Both the position numbers and the translations under genes were made by a program. The notes below the pieces were generated by a model that saw only the letters and a program-made list of their open reading frames with translations, did not search any database and was not told where the DNA came from. A stretch of DNA of 64,000 nucleotides from Streptomyces sp. NBC_00425 (GTDB lineage Bacteria; Actinomycetota; Actinomycetes; Streptomycetales; Streptomycetaceae). The stretch covers positions 9,176,001 through 9,240,000 of the forward strand of contig NZ_CP107928.1 of assembly GCF_036030735.1 (NCBI RefSeq). Direction: 5' to 3'. Shown one piece after another: positions 53,010 to 62,601 of this stretch (positions are counted from its first letter, which is position 1; the number at the start of each line of letters is the position of its first letter).

Positions 53010-55165
53010 CGACCGACACGACGAACGCGAACCACGCGACGACCACGACGAACGCGACGAAGCAAGAGGCCTCGATGTTCACAGCCACTGCGACCCGGGC
53101 GCCGCACGGCGACGTACCCACCGGGCGCCGTCCCGACGAGGGCCGCGTGGGAGCGGGCCTCTTCGACGCCGGGCAACTGCTCAAGTCCCTGCCGGACGCA
53201 TTCCGCAAGCTCGACCCGCGGGTGATGGTCAAGTCGCCGGTGATGTTCGTGGTGTGGATCGGTTCCCTGCTCACCACCGTCTTCTCCTTCAAGGACCCGG
53301 GCGACTGGTTCGGCTGGACCATCAGCGCCTGGCTGTGGCTGACCGTCGTCTTCGCCAACCTGGCGGAGGCTGTCGCCGAGGGCCGGGGCAAGGCGCAGGC
53401 CGACACCCTGCGCAGGGCCAAGACCGACACGGTGGCCCGGCGTCTCGTGGGGGACCGGGAGGAGCAGGTGCCGGGCACCGGGCTGCGCATCGGCGACCTG
53501 GTGGTGTGCGAGGCGGGAGACGTCATCCCGGGCGACGGGGACGTCGTCGAGGGCGTCGCGAGCGTCGACGAGTCGGCGATCACCGGCGAATCCGCGCCCG
53601 TCATCCGGGAATCCGGCGGCGACCGCTCCGCCGTCACCGGCGGCACGAAGGTCCTCTCCGACCGCATCGTCGTCAGGATCACGACGAAACCCGGCGAGAC
53701 CTTCATCGACCGCATGATCAACCTGGTCGAGGGCGCTTCACGGCAGAAGACGCCGAACGAGACAGCGCTGAACATCCTGCTCGCCTCGCTCACGATCGTC
53801 TTCCTGCTGGCCGTCGCCACACTGCCGCCGTTCGCCGACTACGCGGGCACCCGCCTCACGATGGTGGTGCTGGTGGCGTTGCTGGTCTGCCTCATCCCCA
53901 CCACGATCGGCGCGCTGCTGTCGGCGATCGGCATCGCCGGCATGGACCGCTTGGTGCAGCGGAACGTGCTGGCCATGTCCGGGCGTGCCGTCGAGGCCGC
54001 CGGTGACGTGTCGACGCTGCTGCTCGACAAGACCGGCACCATCACGCTCGGCAACCGGCAGGCGTCGGAGTTCGTGCCGGTGAGCGGCACCACCGAAGCC
54101 GAACTCGCCGACGCGGCCCAGTTGTCGTCCCTGGCCGACGAGACGCCCGAGGGCCGCTCGATCGTCGTCCTCGCGAAGGAGAGGTACGCACTGCGCGAGC
54201 GGGGCCGACTCACCGGTGCCGAGTGGATCGCCTTCACCGCCCAGACGCGGATGTCGGGCGTCGACGTCGACGGGCGCAGGATCCGCAAGGGCGCGGCCGG
54301 TTCCGTCGTCGCCTGGGTCCGCGAGCAGGGCGGCGAGGTGTCCGCGGACGCCGCCGCGCTCACCGACCGGATCTCCGAGACGGGCGGCACGCCGCTCCTC
54401 GTGGCCGTCGACGACGCGGAAGGGGCGAGGGCGCTGGGGGTCGTCCACCTCAAGGACGTCGTCAAGGACGGCATGCGGGAGCGCTTCGACGAACTGCGCC
54501 GCATGGGCATCAGGACCGTCATGATCACGGGCGACAACGCGTTGACCGCCAAGGCGATCGCCGAGGAGGCGGGTGTCGACGACTTCCTGGCGGAGGCGAC
54601 CCCCGAGGACAAGATGGCGCTGATCAAGCGCGAGCAGGCGGGCGGCAAGCTCGTCGCGATGACGGGCGACGGCACCAACGACGCCCCCGCGCTCGCCCAG
54701 GCGGACGTCGGCGTCGCGATGAACACGGGTACGTCCGCCGCGAAGGAGGCCGGCAACATGGTCGACCTCGACTCCAACCCGACCAAGCTCATCGAGATCG
54801 TCGAGATCGGCAAGCAACTCCTCATCACCCGGGGCGCGTTGACGACGTTTTCCATCGCCAACGACGTCGCGAAGTACTTCGCGATCATCCCGGCGCTGTT
54901 CGCGGCCGTCTACCCCGGCCTGGACAGGCTCAACGTCATGGGCCTGTCGTCACCGGACTCCGCGATCCTGTCCGCCGTCATCTTCAACGCCCTGATCATC
55001 ATCGCCCTGGTTCCGCTGTCCCTCAGGGGCGTGCGGTACCGGCCGGTGAGCGCGGACAGCATGCTCCGGCGCAACCTGACGGTCTACGGACTCGGCGGCC
55101 TGATCGCGCCCTTCGTCGGTATCAAGATCATCGACATGCTCCTCTCCCTCATCCCCGGGCTGTAA
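53006..55165 (+). CDS. kdpB: Kdp potassium pump, P-type ATPase subunit B
   Basis: A 719-residue P-type ATPase that energises KdpA. The phosphorylated Asp341 lies in [13 protein letters not shown]; other motifs are [14 protein letters not shown] (actuator TGES), [17 protein letters not shown] (helix 4), [16 protein letters not shown] and [20 protein letters not shown]. The N-terminus is about 30 residues longer than usual, Thr/Asn/Ala-rich ([18 protein letters not shown]), perhaps so that translation couples to kdpA at the ATGA. An internal ATG ([12 protein letters not shown]) is a possible alternative start. Confidence 0.95.
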   Translation: MTTDTTNANHATTTTNATKQEASMFTATATRAPHGDVPTGRRPDEGRVGAGLFDAGQLLKSLPDAFRKLDPRVMVKSPVMFVVWIGSLLTTVFSFKDPGDWFGWTISAWLWLTVVFANLAEAVAEGRGKAQADTLRRAKTDTVARRLVGDREEQVPGTGLRIGDLVVCEAGDVIPGDGDVVEGVASVDESAITGESAPVIRESGGDRSAVTGGTKVLSDRIVVRITTKPGETFIDRMINLVEGASRQKTPNETALNILLASLTIVFLLAVATLPPFADYAGTRLTMVVLVALLVCLIPTTIGALLSAIGIAGMDRLVQRNVLAMSGRAVEAAGDVSTLLLDKTGTITLGNRQASEFVPVSGTTEAELADAAQLSSLADETPEGRSIVVLAKERYALRERGRLTGAEWIAFTAQTRMSGVDVDGRRIRKGAAGSVVAWVREQGGEVSADAAALTDRISETGGTPLLVAVDDAEGARALGVVHLKDVVKDGMRERFDELRRMGIRTVMITGDNALTAKAIAEEAGVDDFLAEATPEDKMALIKREQAGGKLVAMTGDGTNDAPALAQADVGVAMNTGTSAAKEAGNMVDLDSNPTKLIEIVEIGKQLLITRGALTTFSIANDVAKYFAIIPALFAAVYPGLDRLNVMGLSSPDSAILSAVIFNALIIIALVPLSLRGVRYRPVSADSMLRRNLTVYGLGGLIAPFVGIKIIDMLLSLIPGL

Positions 55166-55187
55166 CTCCTGAAAGCGTGCTGAAGGC

Positions 55188-55856
55188 ATGAACAACTCCG
55201 TGACCAACACCCTCCGGTTGCTCGGAGCGGGCCTGCGAGCCCTCCTCGCGCTGACCCTGGTGACGGGCGTCCTCTACCCGCTGGCCGTCACCGGCGTCGC
55301 CCAGGGACTGTTCGCGAACCAGGCGAACGGATCCGAGATCAGGGCGGACGGCAGGGTCGTCGGCTCCTCGCTCATCGGCCAGGCGTACGATCTGCCGCCG
55401 AAGAAGGGCCAGAAGAGCCCGGAGCCCGATCTGAAATGGTTCCAGGGCCGCCCGCAGAACGGCCTGGGCGTCAACAGCGTCAACACGCGTTACCGACTGA
55501 TCCTGTCCGGCGCCACCAACCGGTCCGCCGACAGCGAGGACCTCATCGCCTGGGTCACCGCGGCCAAGGCGGCCGTCGTCAGGGACAACTCGACGGCCGA
55601 CCACAGGGTCAGCCCCTCCGACGTTCCCGCCGACGCGGTCACCTCCTCCGGCTCCGGCCTGGACCCGGACATCTCCCCGCAGTACGCGGACATCCAGGTC
55701 CACCGGGTCGCCGAGAGGAACGGCCTGTCCGTCGACCAGGTCCAGAAGCTGGTCGACGAGCACATCGTCGGCCGCACCCTGGGCTTCATCGGCGAGCCCC
55801 GGGTGAACGTCCTGGAACTCAACATCGCGCTGAAGGACCTCCTCGCGAAGAACTGA
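55188..55856 (+). CDS. kdpC: Kdp potassium pump, subunit C
   Basis: A 222-residue protein with one N-terminal membrane helix (LRALLALTLVTGVLYPLAVT, GVAQGLFANQANGS) and a periplasmic-side domain with GSSLIGQAYDLP, FQGRPQNGLGVN and SGSGLDPDISPQYADIQVHR-VA, the KdpC signatures. It assembles with KdpFAB. It begins 22 bp after kdpB. The sensor kinase and regulator genes kdpD/kdpE are not next to it. Confidence 0.95.
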   Translation: MNNSVTNTLRLLGAGLRALLALTLVTGVLYPLAVTGVAQGLFANQANGSEIRADGRVVGSSLIGQAYDLPPKKGQKSPEPDLKWFQGRPQNGLGVNSVNTRYRLILSGATNRSADSEDLIAWVTAAKAAVVRDNSTADHRVSPSDVPADAVTSSGSGLDPDISPQYADIQVHRVAERNGLSVDQVQKLVDEHIVGRTLGFIGEPRVNVLELNIALKDLLAKN

Positions 55857-55946
55857 TGACGAAGTGTCAGTGATCAGGCAGTGATCCGGCAGGGGTAGGG
55901 CCGTGGTCAGGCAGTGGGTCTGGCAGGGGTCTGGCCTGGCGGCATC

Positions 55947-56134
55947 TGGCACCACCATGTGCCATTCGGTGCCACCAGGTGCCCCCGAATGCGTTCTGGC
56001 GCCTGTGGCGTCACCGTGGCTCAGACGTGGTGTCGGCTGGTTTATGCAGGTCAGAAGCCTCTTGTGGGCCGTCGATCAAAGGGGTGCCACTTTGTGGCTT
56101 GCGTGTGGCGTCATGGTGGTGCCATCATGGCGTC
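55947..56134. promoter_or_regulatory. Cluster of TGGCAC/GTGCCA motifs upstream of an RHH gene
   Basis: TGGCAC-N6-GTGCCA (55947-55964), GGTGCCACCAGGTGCC (55969-55984), GCCAC-TTT-GTGGC (56086-56098) and two GGCGTCATGG copies just before ATG 56135. Such arrays suit cooperative binding by the ribbon-helix-helix protein encoded next. Confidence 0.5.
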
Positions 56135-56653
56135 ATGGACCTCACCCCTTACGTCGACTCCCTCCGTCGTGAACTGGCGGTGGCCGCCGAAGCCGGCGGC
56201 GACGAAGCCCGCGAGCTGGCCGAGAGGCTCACCGCACCTCTGGAGTCCGCGACCCGGCTGACGATGCTCAACGTGCTCTCGGCCGCGATGGACGAGATCA
56301 CCCGAGACCTCGCCCCGGGGTCGGTCGACGTACGGCTGCGCGGGCTCGACCCCGACTTCGTGGTCACGCCGCCGCCCACCTATGGCGGTGCCACCGCGGA
56401 GCCGGTCATGTCCGCCGAGCCGCTCGGCGCTCCGGCGCCGGCCGACCTCGACGAGGGCGGTACGGCCCGCGTCAACCTGCGCCTGCCGGCCCACCTCAAG
56501 GCCCGCGCCGAAGAGGCCGCGGCTCGCGACGGCCTGTCGGTCAACGCATGGCTGGTGCGCACCGTGGCGGTCGCGCTCGACGGCGGAGTCCGGTCGCGTA
56601 CGCCGGAGAGGACCCAGACCGTCGGGCAGAGCTTCACGGGATGGGTGCGCTGA
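56135..56653 (+). CDS. Ribbon-helix-helix (HicB/Arc-like) protein
   Basis: A 172-residue protein. The C-terminal RHH reads TARVNLRLPAHLKARAEEAA then ARDGLSVNAWLVRTVAVAL, the HicB-lk antitoxin pattern. The N-terminal part is helical (DLTPYVDSLRRELAVAAEAG). No HicA-like toxin is adjacent; the next gene is a DUF4097 protein, a pairing common in Streptomyces. It probably autoregulates through the TGGCAC motifs upstream. No clear ribosome binding site precedes ATG 56135. Confidence 0.8.
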   Translation: MDLTPYVDSLRRELAVAAEAGGDEARELAERLTAPLESATRLTMLNVLSAAMDEITRDLAPGSVDVRLRGLDPDFVVTPPPTYGGATAEPVMSAEPLGAPAPADLDEGGTARVNLRLPAHLKARAEEAAARDGLSVNAWLVRTVAVALDGGVRSRTPERTQTVGQSFTGWVR

Positions 56654-56805
56654 CAGCGTCCCCACCCGTACCACCCAGCCCCTACCGCCTCAGCCGTACC
56701 ACCTCAGCCGTGCTGCTTCACCCGCACCACTTCACTCGCGCCACTCAACCCACACCCCGTTCTATCGGCGGGGACAGTCCGAGGACCCAAGAGGACGGGA
56801 CAGCC

Positions 56806-57648
56806 ATGCCTTCTTTCGACACTCCCGAACCGATTTCGGTGACCGCCTACGTGTACGCCGGTTCCATCCAGTTCACCGCGGGCGACCGCCTCGACACCGT
56901 CGTCGAGGTGCGGCCCCGCGACCCGAAGAAGGACCTCGACGTACGCACGGCCGAACAGACCGAGGTCGGCTGCACGGGCGGCGCCCTGACCGTCACCACC
57001 CCCAAGGCCAACCTGCTCGGACGCGGCGGCACCGTCGACGTGACGGTGGAACTGCCCACGGGCTCCGGCATCGACGTGACCGGCGCCGGGGTCAGGGTGC
57101 TCAGCGAGGGCCGGCTCGGCGAGGTGCGCGTGAAGACCTCGGCCGGCGACGTCCGCCTCGACACCACCGGCCCGCTGCACCTGAAGGCGTCGCACGGTTC
57201 GACCATCGTCGACCGGGTCGAAGGCAGGGCCGACATCACCAGCAGCACCGGAGACGTACGCGTCGGCCTCGTCGACGGCCCCGCCGCCCTGAAGAACTCG
57301 CACGGCACCCTGACCGTCGGCGCCGTGACCGGCGAGCTGCAGGTCAACGGCGCCAATGGTGCCATCGACATCCGGCGGGCCGAGTCGTCGGTCACCGGCA
57401 CCACCACCAACGGCCTCCTCCGCGTCGCCGAAGTCAGCCGCGGCAGCGTCCGGTTGGAGACCTCCAACGGCTCGATCGAGGTCGGCATCCGCGAGGGGGC
57501 AGCCGCCTGGCTCGACGTCAGCTCGAACCGCGGGCAGGTGCGCAACGCGTTGGCCGCGTCCGAGCCCCCGGAGCAGGCGGCGGACGTCGTCAAGGTTCAC
57601 GCACGGACCAACTGGGGCAACATCGACGTCCTCCGCGCCAAGGTCTGA
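56806..57648 (+). CDS. DUF4097 (adhesin-like beta-repeat) protein
   Basis: A 280-residue protein of repeating short strands: VTVELPTGSGIDVTGAGVRV, VKTSAGDVRLDTTGPLHLKA, ADITSSTGDVRVGLVDGPAA and TNGLLRVAEVSRGSVRLETS. This matches the DUF4097 right-handed beta-helix family (DUF4098 relatives), here without membrane anchor or signal. ATG 56806 follows GAGGACGGG. It is placed between the RHH gene and an ABC exporter, likely one transcript. Function is unknown. Confidence 0.85.
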   Translation: MPSFDTPEPISVTAYVYAGSIQFTAGDRLDTVVEVRPRDPKKDLDVRTAEQTEVGCTGGALTVTTPKANLLGRGGTVDVTVELPTGSGIDVTGAGVRVLSEGRLGEVRVKTSAGDVRLDTTGPLHLKASHGSTIVDRVEGRADITSSTGDVRVGLVDGPAALKNSHGTLTVGAVTGELQVNGANGAIDIRRAESSVTGTTTNGLLRVAEVSRGSVRLETSNGSIEVGIREGAAAWLDVSSNRGQVRNALAASEPPEQAADVVKVHARTNWGNIDVLRAKV

Positions 57649-57727
57649 GCACCTGCGCCTCCCTGCTGCTCCCCTCGTCGACTCGCCGACTCCCCGAACC
57701 ACTTCATCCTTCGCCCGGGAGGGCCGC

Positions 57728-58756
57728 ATGCCTACGTCTGTCATGTCCACATCCAGCGGGAGTGACGGTCGCACACCCTCGGCCGCCATCTCCGCCGCCG
57801 GGTTGCGCAAGTCCTACGGCGACAAGGTCGTCCTCGACGGAATCGACCTGCACATCCCGGCCGGCTCGGTGTTCGCACTGCTCGGACCGAACGGCGCCGG
57901 CAAGACCACCGCCGTCAAGATCCTGTCCACCCTCGTCACCGCCGACGGTGGGCAGGCGCAGGTCGCCGGCCACGACGTCGCCAGGTCACCGGACGGGGTG
58001 CGCGCGGCGATCGGTGTCACCGGACAGTTCTCCGCCGTCGACGGCCTGATCACCGGCGAGGAGAACATGCTCCTCATGGCCGACCTGCACCACCTGCCCA
58101 GGCGCGAGGGGCGGCGGGTCGCCGCCGAGCTGCTCGAGCGGTTCGACCTGACCGAGGCGGCGAAAAAGCCCGCCTCCACCTACTCGGGCGGCATGAAACG
58201 CCGGCTCGACATCGCCATGACCCTGGTCGGGAACCCGCGGATCATCTTCCTCGACGAACCGACCACGGGCCTCGACCCGCGCTCCCGCCACACCATGTGG
58301 CAGATCATCCGCGAACTCGTCACCGATGGCGTCACCGTCTTCCTCACCACCCAGTACCTGGAGGAGGCCGACGAACTCGCCGACCGCATCGCCGTGCTGC
58401 ACAACGCAGGGATCGCCGCCGAAGGCACCGCCGACGAACTGAAGCGCATGATCCCCGGCGGTCACGTCCGGCTCCGCTTCACCGAACCGGCCGCCTACCG
58501 GTCCGCCGCCGCGGCACTGTCCGACATCACTCGCGACGACGAGGCACTGGCGCTGCGGATCCCCAGCGACGGCAGCCAGCGCGCACTGCGCTCCATCCTC
58601 GACCGGCTCGACTCGGCCGGCATCCAGGCGGACGAGCTGACCGTGCACACCCCCGACCTCGACGACGTGTTCTTCGCCCTCACCGGCCCCGCCGCGGCGC
58701 CCACCCAGCCGAGCCGGTCCAGCCGGCCCACCCAGTCCGAGGAGACCGTCCGATGA
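57728..58756 (+). CDS. DrrA-type ABC transporter ATPase
   Basis: A 342-residue ATP-binding protein of the daunorubicin-resistance family. Walker A FALLGPNGAGKTTAVKILST, signature TYSGGMKRRLDIAMTLVGNP, Walker B RIIFLDEPTTGLDP, and H-loop-region FLTTQYLEEADELADRIAVL (Gln in place of the usual His, as in other DrrA proteins). The C-terminal DrrA accessory domain ends with DLDDVFFALTG. GGGAGGG precedes ATG 57728. It is coupled by ATGA to the permease gene. Confidence 0.92.
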   Translation: MPTSVMSTSSGSDGRTPSAAISAAGLRKSYGDKVVLDGIDLHIPAGSVFALLGPNGAGKTTAVKILSTLVTADGGQAQVAGHDVARSPDGVRAAIGVTGQFSAVDGLITGEENMLLMADLHHLPRREGRRVAAELLERFDLTEAAKKPASTYSGGMKRRLDIAMTLVGNPRIIFLDEPTTGLDPRSRHTMWQIIRELVTDGVTVFLTTQYLEEADELADRIAVLHNAGIAAEGTADELKRMIPGGHVRLRFTEPAAYRSAAAALSDITRDDEALALRIPSDGSQRALRSILDRLDSAGIQADELTVHTPDLDDVFFALTGPAAAPTQPSRSSRPTQSEETVR

Positions 58757-59544
58757 GCACCCTCACCCTCGCCGTCCGCGACTCCACCACGATGCTGCGC
58801 AGGAATCTGCTGCACGCGTGGCGGTACCCGTCCGCGACCCTGAACCTGTTGCTCACGCCGATCATGATGTTGCTGCTCTTCGTGTACATCTTCGGCGACG
58901 TGATGAGCGCGGGGATCGGCGGCGGCGGCGCGGACCGCTCCGACTACATCGCCTACATCGTCCCGGGCATTCTGATGATGACCGTCGGCAGCACGGTGAT
59001 CGGGGCCGCTGTCTACATCTCGATGGACATGACCGAGGGTCTCATCGCCCGCTTCCGCACCATGTCGGTCTACCGCGGCTCCGTGATCGTCGGGCACGTC
59101 GTCGGCAGTGTGCTGCAGTGCCTCGCCAGCGTGATCCTCGTCGGAGCCGTCGGCGTGGCCATCGGCTTCCGGTCCACGGACGCCACCGTCCTGGAGTGGC
59201 TCGCGGCGTTCGGGCTGCTCGCCCTGTTCGCCCTGGCGCTCACCTGGATCGCGGTCGGGCTGGGCATGGCCAGCCCGAACCCCGAGGCGGCCAGCAACAG
59301 CGCCATGCCGCTGATTCTCCTGCCCCTCATCTCCAGCGCCTTCATCCCGGCCGACACGATGCCCGGCTGGTTCCGGCCGATCGCCGAGTACCAGCCGTTC
59401 ACCCCGGCCATCGAAACCCTGCGCGGCCTGTTGCTCGGAACCGAGATCGGCGACAACGGGTGGATCGCGATCGCCTGGTGCGTCGGCCTGACCGTGCTCG
59501 GCTACCGCTGGTCCACGGCGCAGTTCAACCGCGATCCGAAGTAG
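58753..59544 (+). CDS. DrrB-type ABC transporter permease
   Basis: A 263-residue ABC-2 permease with six helices (LNLLLTPIMMLLLFVYIFGD, VPGILMMTVGSTVIGAAVYI, LQCLASVILVGAVGVAIGF and FGLLALFALALTWIAVGLGM). Motif SNSAMPLILLPLISSAFIPA and the C-terminal GYRWSTAQFNRDPK are usual for DrrB. It starts inside the stop of the ATPase gene. The pair should export a hydrophobic compound; the substrate is unknown. Confidence 0.92.
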   Translation: MSTLTLAVRDSTTMLRRNLLHAWRYPSATLNLLLTPIMMLLLFVYIFGDVMSAGIGGGGADRSDYIAYIVPGILMMTVGSTVIGAAVYISMDMTEGLIARFRTMSVYRGSVIVGHVVGSVLQCLASVILVGAVGVAIGFRSTDATVLEWLAAFGLLALFALALTWIAVGLGMASPNPEAASNSAMPLILLPLISSAFIPADTMPGWFRPIAEYQPFTPAIETLRGLLLGTEIGDNGWIAIAWCVGLTVLGYRWSTAQFNRDPK

Positions 59545-59764
59545 TGGCCCATGAGCGTCCGGGCCGTCGCGCTCGAGGCTCGTCCCGCCCCGGGCGGCGT
59601 AACTCCGGCAACCGTCGGCATACGCCGCCCGGGGCGCGTCACGGTGTCGTACCGCGGGGTCGACCCGGCTGGACGCGGCCGCCGCTTCCCGCATCGCCGG
59701 CGGCAGGTCCGCCGACGGCCACCGCCCGGCCGCTCGGACCCGCACGGGTGCTCAGGGTCGAGTC

Positions 59765-59786
59765 GACCGGGCGAGGGCGCCCGGTC
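59765..59786. terminator. Hairpin at the end of the RidA gene
   Basis: GACCGGGCG (59765-59773) pairs with CGCCCGGTC (59778-59786) around AGGG. It lies immediately at the stop of the minus-strand RidA gene and downstream of the DrrB gene, so it may stop both transcripts. Confidence 0.7.
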
Positions 59787-60222
59787 AGGGTCGGGCGGCC
59801 AGTGCCTCCACTTCGAACAGGACGTCGGGTGCAGCCAGGCTCGCGACACCGACGAGGGTCTGTGTGGGCGGTTTCGCACCCCAACCCGCCCGTACGGCCG
59901 CGGCGATCGGCCCCAGCTTGCTGACGTCATGGTTCACCACATACGTCCTGAGCTGGACGACGTGGCCGAGGTCGAGCCCGTGTGCGGCAAGAGCCACGCC
60001 GATGTTGTGGAACGCCCGCTGTACCTGCTCGGTGAAGTCGGCCGAGACGACCGCGCCGTCCGGGCCGGACCCGTACTGACCCGACACCAGCACCAGTTCG
60101 GTCTCCGCCGGGATGATGACGGTGTGGCTGTACCCGAACGGGATCGGGTCGTGCAGTCCTTCCGGATCGACCAGGACAGGGGATGTGCGGATCGCCTCTT
60201 GCGGGCGACGGATCTGTGTCAT
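59785..60222 (-). CDS. RidA-family (YjgF/YER057c) enamine/imine deaminase-like protein
   Basis: A 145-residue RidA-fold protein. Core motifs: IPAETELVLVSGQYGSGPDG, FTEQVQRAFHNIGVALAAHG, VVQLRTYVVNHDVSKL and the C-terminal PTQTLVGVASLAAPDVLFEV-EA. The Arg of QLRTYV and Glu of FEVEAL correspond to conserved RidA residues. It is divergent from a WYL regulator with a palindrome between, so it may detoxify an intermediate sensed by that regulator. Confidence 0.85.
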   Translation of the reverse strand: MTQIRRPQEAIRTSPVLVDPEGLHDPIPFGYSHTVIIPAETELVLVSGQYGSGPDGAVVSADFTEQVQRAFHNIGVALAAHGLDLGHVVQLRTYVVNHDVSKLGPIAAAVRAGWGAKPPTQTLVGVASLAAPDVLFEVEALAARP

Positions 60223-60240
60223 GCCGGTAAGCCTCGCAAC

Positions 60241-60269
60241 GAATACACGACATCGTGTGTCACGTATTC
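60241..60269. promoter_or_regulatory. 29-bp operator between RidA and WYL genes
   Basis: GAATAC-N2-GACA, five central bases, TGTC-N2-GTATTC: near-perfect dyad symmetry centred at 60255. It lies within the 62-bp gap between divergent starts (60222 and 60285). It is the likely site of the WYL-domain regulator. Confidence 0.65.
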
Positions 60270-60284
60270 CTGTAGCGTTTCCGT

Positions 60285-61253
60285 ATGCGCGCCGACCGGT
60301 TGGTATCGCTGGTGCTGCTTCTACGGCAGCACGGTCGACTGTCGGCGGCCACGCTCGCCCGTGAGCTGGAGGTGTCCACGCGCACTGTGCTGCGCGACAT
60401 CGAGGCGCTGTCCGCAGCCGGCGTTCCGGTCTACGCCGAGCGCGGTCGACACGGCGGTTTCACGCTGTTGCCCGGCTTCCAGACCGAGCTCACCGGACTG
60501 AACCATGACGAGGCGCTCGCCCTGCTGGTCGCCGGGTCCCGCCCAGGGGCACAGGCGTTCGGCCTGGGCTCGGCGCTGGCCTCAGCCATGCGCAAGGTGG
60601 TCGACGCGTTGCCCGAAAGCCATCAGGCCATCGCGGCCGGGGCGGCTCGGCGCGTGCTCGTCGATCCGGAGACCGACCTCCTCTCGCGTCGGCTGGACGC
60701 CGAGGAGGTGCCCGACACCGTGGTCGCCGAGGTCCGGCGCGCGGTGTTCGCGGGACACAAGCTGCGCATCCACTATGCGGCGGTCGACCAGAGGCCGAAG
60801 TGGCGCACGGTGGACCCGATCGGCCTGGTCACGGTACGCGGCCAGGGCTATCTGCTGGCCGACCGATCCGGCACGGAGCGCACCTACCGGCTGTCCCGGA
60901 TTCTGGCCGCCGAGGAACTCGCCGAACCGGCGCAACGGTCCGACCGGATCGACCTGAACCGTGTGTGGCAGGAACGCAGCACACGGTTTCGCACCGGCGG
61001 CGATCAAGTCACCGTGCTGGTCCGGGTGAGCCCGACGCGGAGGGAGGAGCTGGTGGGCACCGCGTTGGCCGTAGTCGCCGAAGTGACGGACGCCGACGGC
61101 TGGTTGCGGCTGGAGGCGACCTTCCAGGATTCGAGACACGCCGAATGGGCGCTGTGGCAGCTCGCCACGGACGCAGAGGCCCTGGCCCCGCACTGGTTGC
61201 GCGACTCCCTGCGTGAGCGGGCCGTCGCGATCGCCGGCCGTTACGCCGTGTGA
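60285..61253 (+). CDS. HTH-WYL domain transcriptional regulator (YafY-like)
   Basis: A 322-residue regulator. The N-terminal HTH_11 reads RLVSLVLLLRQHGRLSAATL, ARELEVSTRTVLRDIEALSA and VPVYAERGRHGGFTLLPGF. The WYL ligand domain follows (HKLRIHYAAVDQRPKWRTVD-PIGLV, YLLADRSGTERTYRLSRI), then a WCX tail (DSRHAEWALWQLATDAEALA). The WYL tripeptide itself reads YLL here, within the family range. It is divergent from ridA, its probable target. Confidence 0.88.
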   Translation: MRADRLVSLVLLLRQHGRLSAATLARELEVSTRTVLRDIEALSAAGVPVYAERGRHGGFTLLPGFQTELTGLNHDEALALLVAGSRPGAQAFGLGSALASAMRKVVDALPESHQAIAAGAARRVLVDPETDLLSRRLDAEEVPDTVVAEVRRAVFAGHKLRIHYAAVDQRPKWRTVDPIGLVTVRGQGYLLADRSGTERTYRLSRILAAEELAEPAQRSDRIDLNRVWQERSTRFRTGGDQVTVLVRVSPTRREELVGTALAVVAEVTDADGWLRLEATFQDSRHAEWALWQLATDAEALAPHWLRDSLRERAVAIAGRYAV

Positions 61254-61386
61254 TCCCGGTGAGGTGCCGTCCGGCGCGGGCCGCCGCCCTGGACGACCGG
61301 CCCCCGACCGGAGGTCCTCGAGTCGGCGGGACATGCCTGTGGGCCCCGAGGTTGTTCCCGGGGCCCACAGGGCAGCTGTCGACGGG

Positions 61387-61557
61387 TTACCAGCGATACC
61401 AACGGCCCTTGCGGCCACCGGTGTCCGCGCTGCGCATGACGAAGCCGAGCAGCCAGACCGCCAGCACGATGACGGCGATCCACCACAGTGCCTTCAGCGC
61501 GAATCCCGCACCGAAGAGGACCAGGGCCAGCAGAAGAACGAGAAGCAGGGGAACCAT
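61387..61557 (-). CDS. Small hydrophobic membrane protein (56 aa)
   Basis: ATG 61557 follows GGAGGTTGAT. The product MVPLLLVLLLALVLFGAGFA, then LKALWWIAVIVLAVWLLGFV and MRSADTGGRKGRWYRW, has two membrane helices and a basic tail. This is the short hydrophobic protein widely found in Streptomyces (DUF5670-like). Expression is often stress-linked in related genomes, from memory only. It would fall below usual length cut-offs. Confidence 0.78.
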   Translation of the reverse strand: MVPLLLVLLLALVLFGAGFALKALWWIAVIVLAVWLLGFVMRSADTGGRKGRWYRW

Positions 61558-61732
61558 AGTTATCAACCTCCGTTGGTCCTCGTGCCCGGCGAATCGAAGA
61601 ACACGCAGCCGATTCGCCTGGTTTCTTCACCGTTCTCACGGGTACTGGTCGGTGTTCCTCCATCGGTAGGCGCCGCACCCGAAAGGAGGGCGGCTCGGAG
61701 CGCGGAGCGCACGCCGGTGGTGACCACGGTGA

Positions 61733-61933
61733 TCAGGCACAGAGCGAGCTGCTCGCGCCCAAGGGCGTGCAGGACGCGCTGTGGGTCGCCTGCCGCTCGG
61801 TGAACTGCAGCCACGACCCCACGGACGCCGCCACCAGGATCAAAACCGCAAGGAAATGCAGGATCGGCAGAATCGACGCCTCGAAACGACGACGCGGACG
61901 ACGTGGTCGGGGCGAGTGTGCGGGCGGGGCCAT
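61733..61933 (-). CDS. Small membrane protein (66 aa), hypothetical
   Basis: The basic Arg/Pro-rich start (MAPPAHSPRPRRPRRRFEAS) is followed by one membrane helix (ILPILHFLAVLILVAASVGS) and a short exterior tail with two Cys. GGAG lies 6 nt before ATG 61933. No family was recognised; it may be co-regulated with the small protein at 61387, but 175 bp separate them. Confidence 0.55.
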   Translation of the reverse strand: MAPPAHSPRPRRPRRRFEASILPILHFLAVLILVAASVGSWLQFTERQATHSASCTPLGASSSLCA

Positions 61934-62145
61934 GGTGACTCCGACGAGGGGAGAAGAGGCAAGGGGCCGGCTGCGCCCGGCGTCGGGAGCGGACCGTCCG
62001 CCGCGCGGTGTGCGAGGGGCACGGGCACACGGGTTCGCCGATCGGCATGGGGGAGCGCACGGTAACGCTTCGAGGTCTGACGCCTACTGCAGGTGTTCGG
62101 CCGGTGTCGCCGCGGAGGCGGAGGCCGGAGCACCGAAAAACGAAC

Positions 62146-62601
62146 ATGCGCCTCCACCAGGGCGCCTGGCATCCTGAGCTCGTGCCGGCCCGTAACCGCA
62201 GACTGCCGCGCGGCCTGTCGTGGCCGCTCACCGCATCGGACATCCGCGCCGCTCTCGGCGAACAGGTGGGCGAGGGCGCCGACTTGGGCTTCGGCGACCA
62301 CCCACACAGCGACGGAACCGTTCTGCACGTCGAGTGGGTCCCGCCGATCTCCTCCAACTACGGCAGCGGCATCCACCCTTCCCTGTGGTACAGCGTTCGC
62401 ATCCGTGTCGCGCCACTTCCGTCTGCGGAACGGGCCGCGGTCCGCCGCGTTCTGCAGGAGCAGGCCCTGCCCGAACTCGCCGCATGGATCAGGGCGGCGC
62501 AGCGCGCACCGGAGGGCTGGACCCTGACGCGACGTAGCCGATCCTGGCGAACAGCTGGGAGTGCCGCTGTCCACAGGGACGACTGGCAGCCCTACCGTTG
62601 A
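62146..62601 (+). CDS. Hypothetical protein (151 aa)
   Basis: From ATG 62146 the protein reads MRLHQGAWHPELVPARNRRL, then LSWPLTASDIRAALGEQVGE and LHVEWVPPISSNYGSGIHPS. It ends WRTAGSAAVHRDDWQPYR. A compact alpha/beta fold with many Trp is suggested. No family was recognised, and no strong ribosome binding site is seen; the frame is open further upstream, so the start is uncertain. The 3' end meets an 8-bp repeat array. Confidence 0.6.
   Translation: MRLHQGAWHPELVPARNRRLPRGLSWPLTASDIRAALGEQVGEGADLGFGDHPHSDGTVLHVEWVPPISSNYGSGIHPSLWYSVRIRVAPLPSAERAAVRRVLQEQALPELAAWIRAAQRAPEGWTLTRRSRSWRTAGSAAVHRDDWQPYR

Noticed and set aside
56135..56653. A HicAB toxin-antitoxin module
   Set aside because: Only the HicB-like RHH protein is present; no small HicA-like RNA-binding toxin gene was seen on either side.
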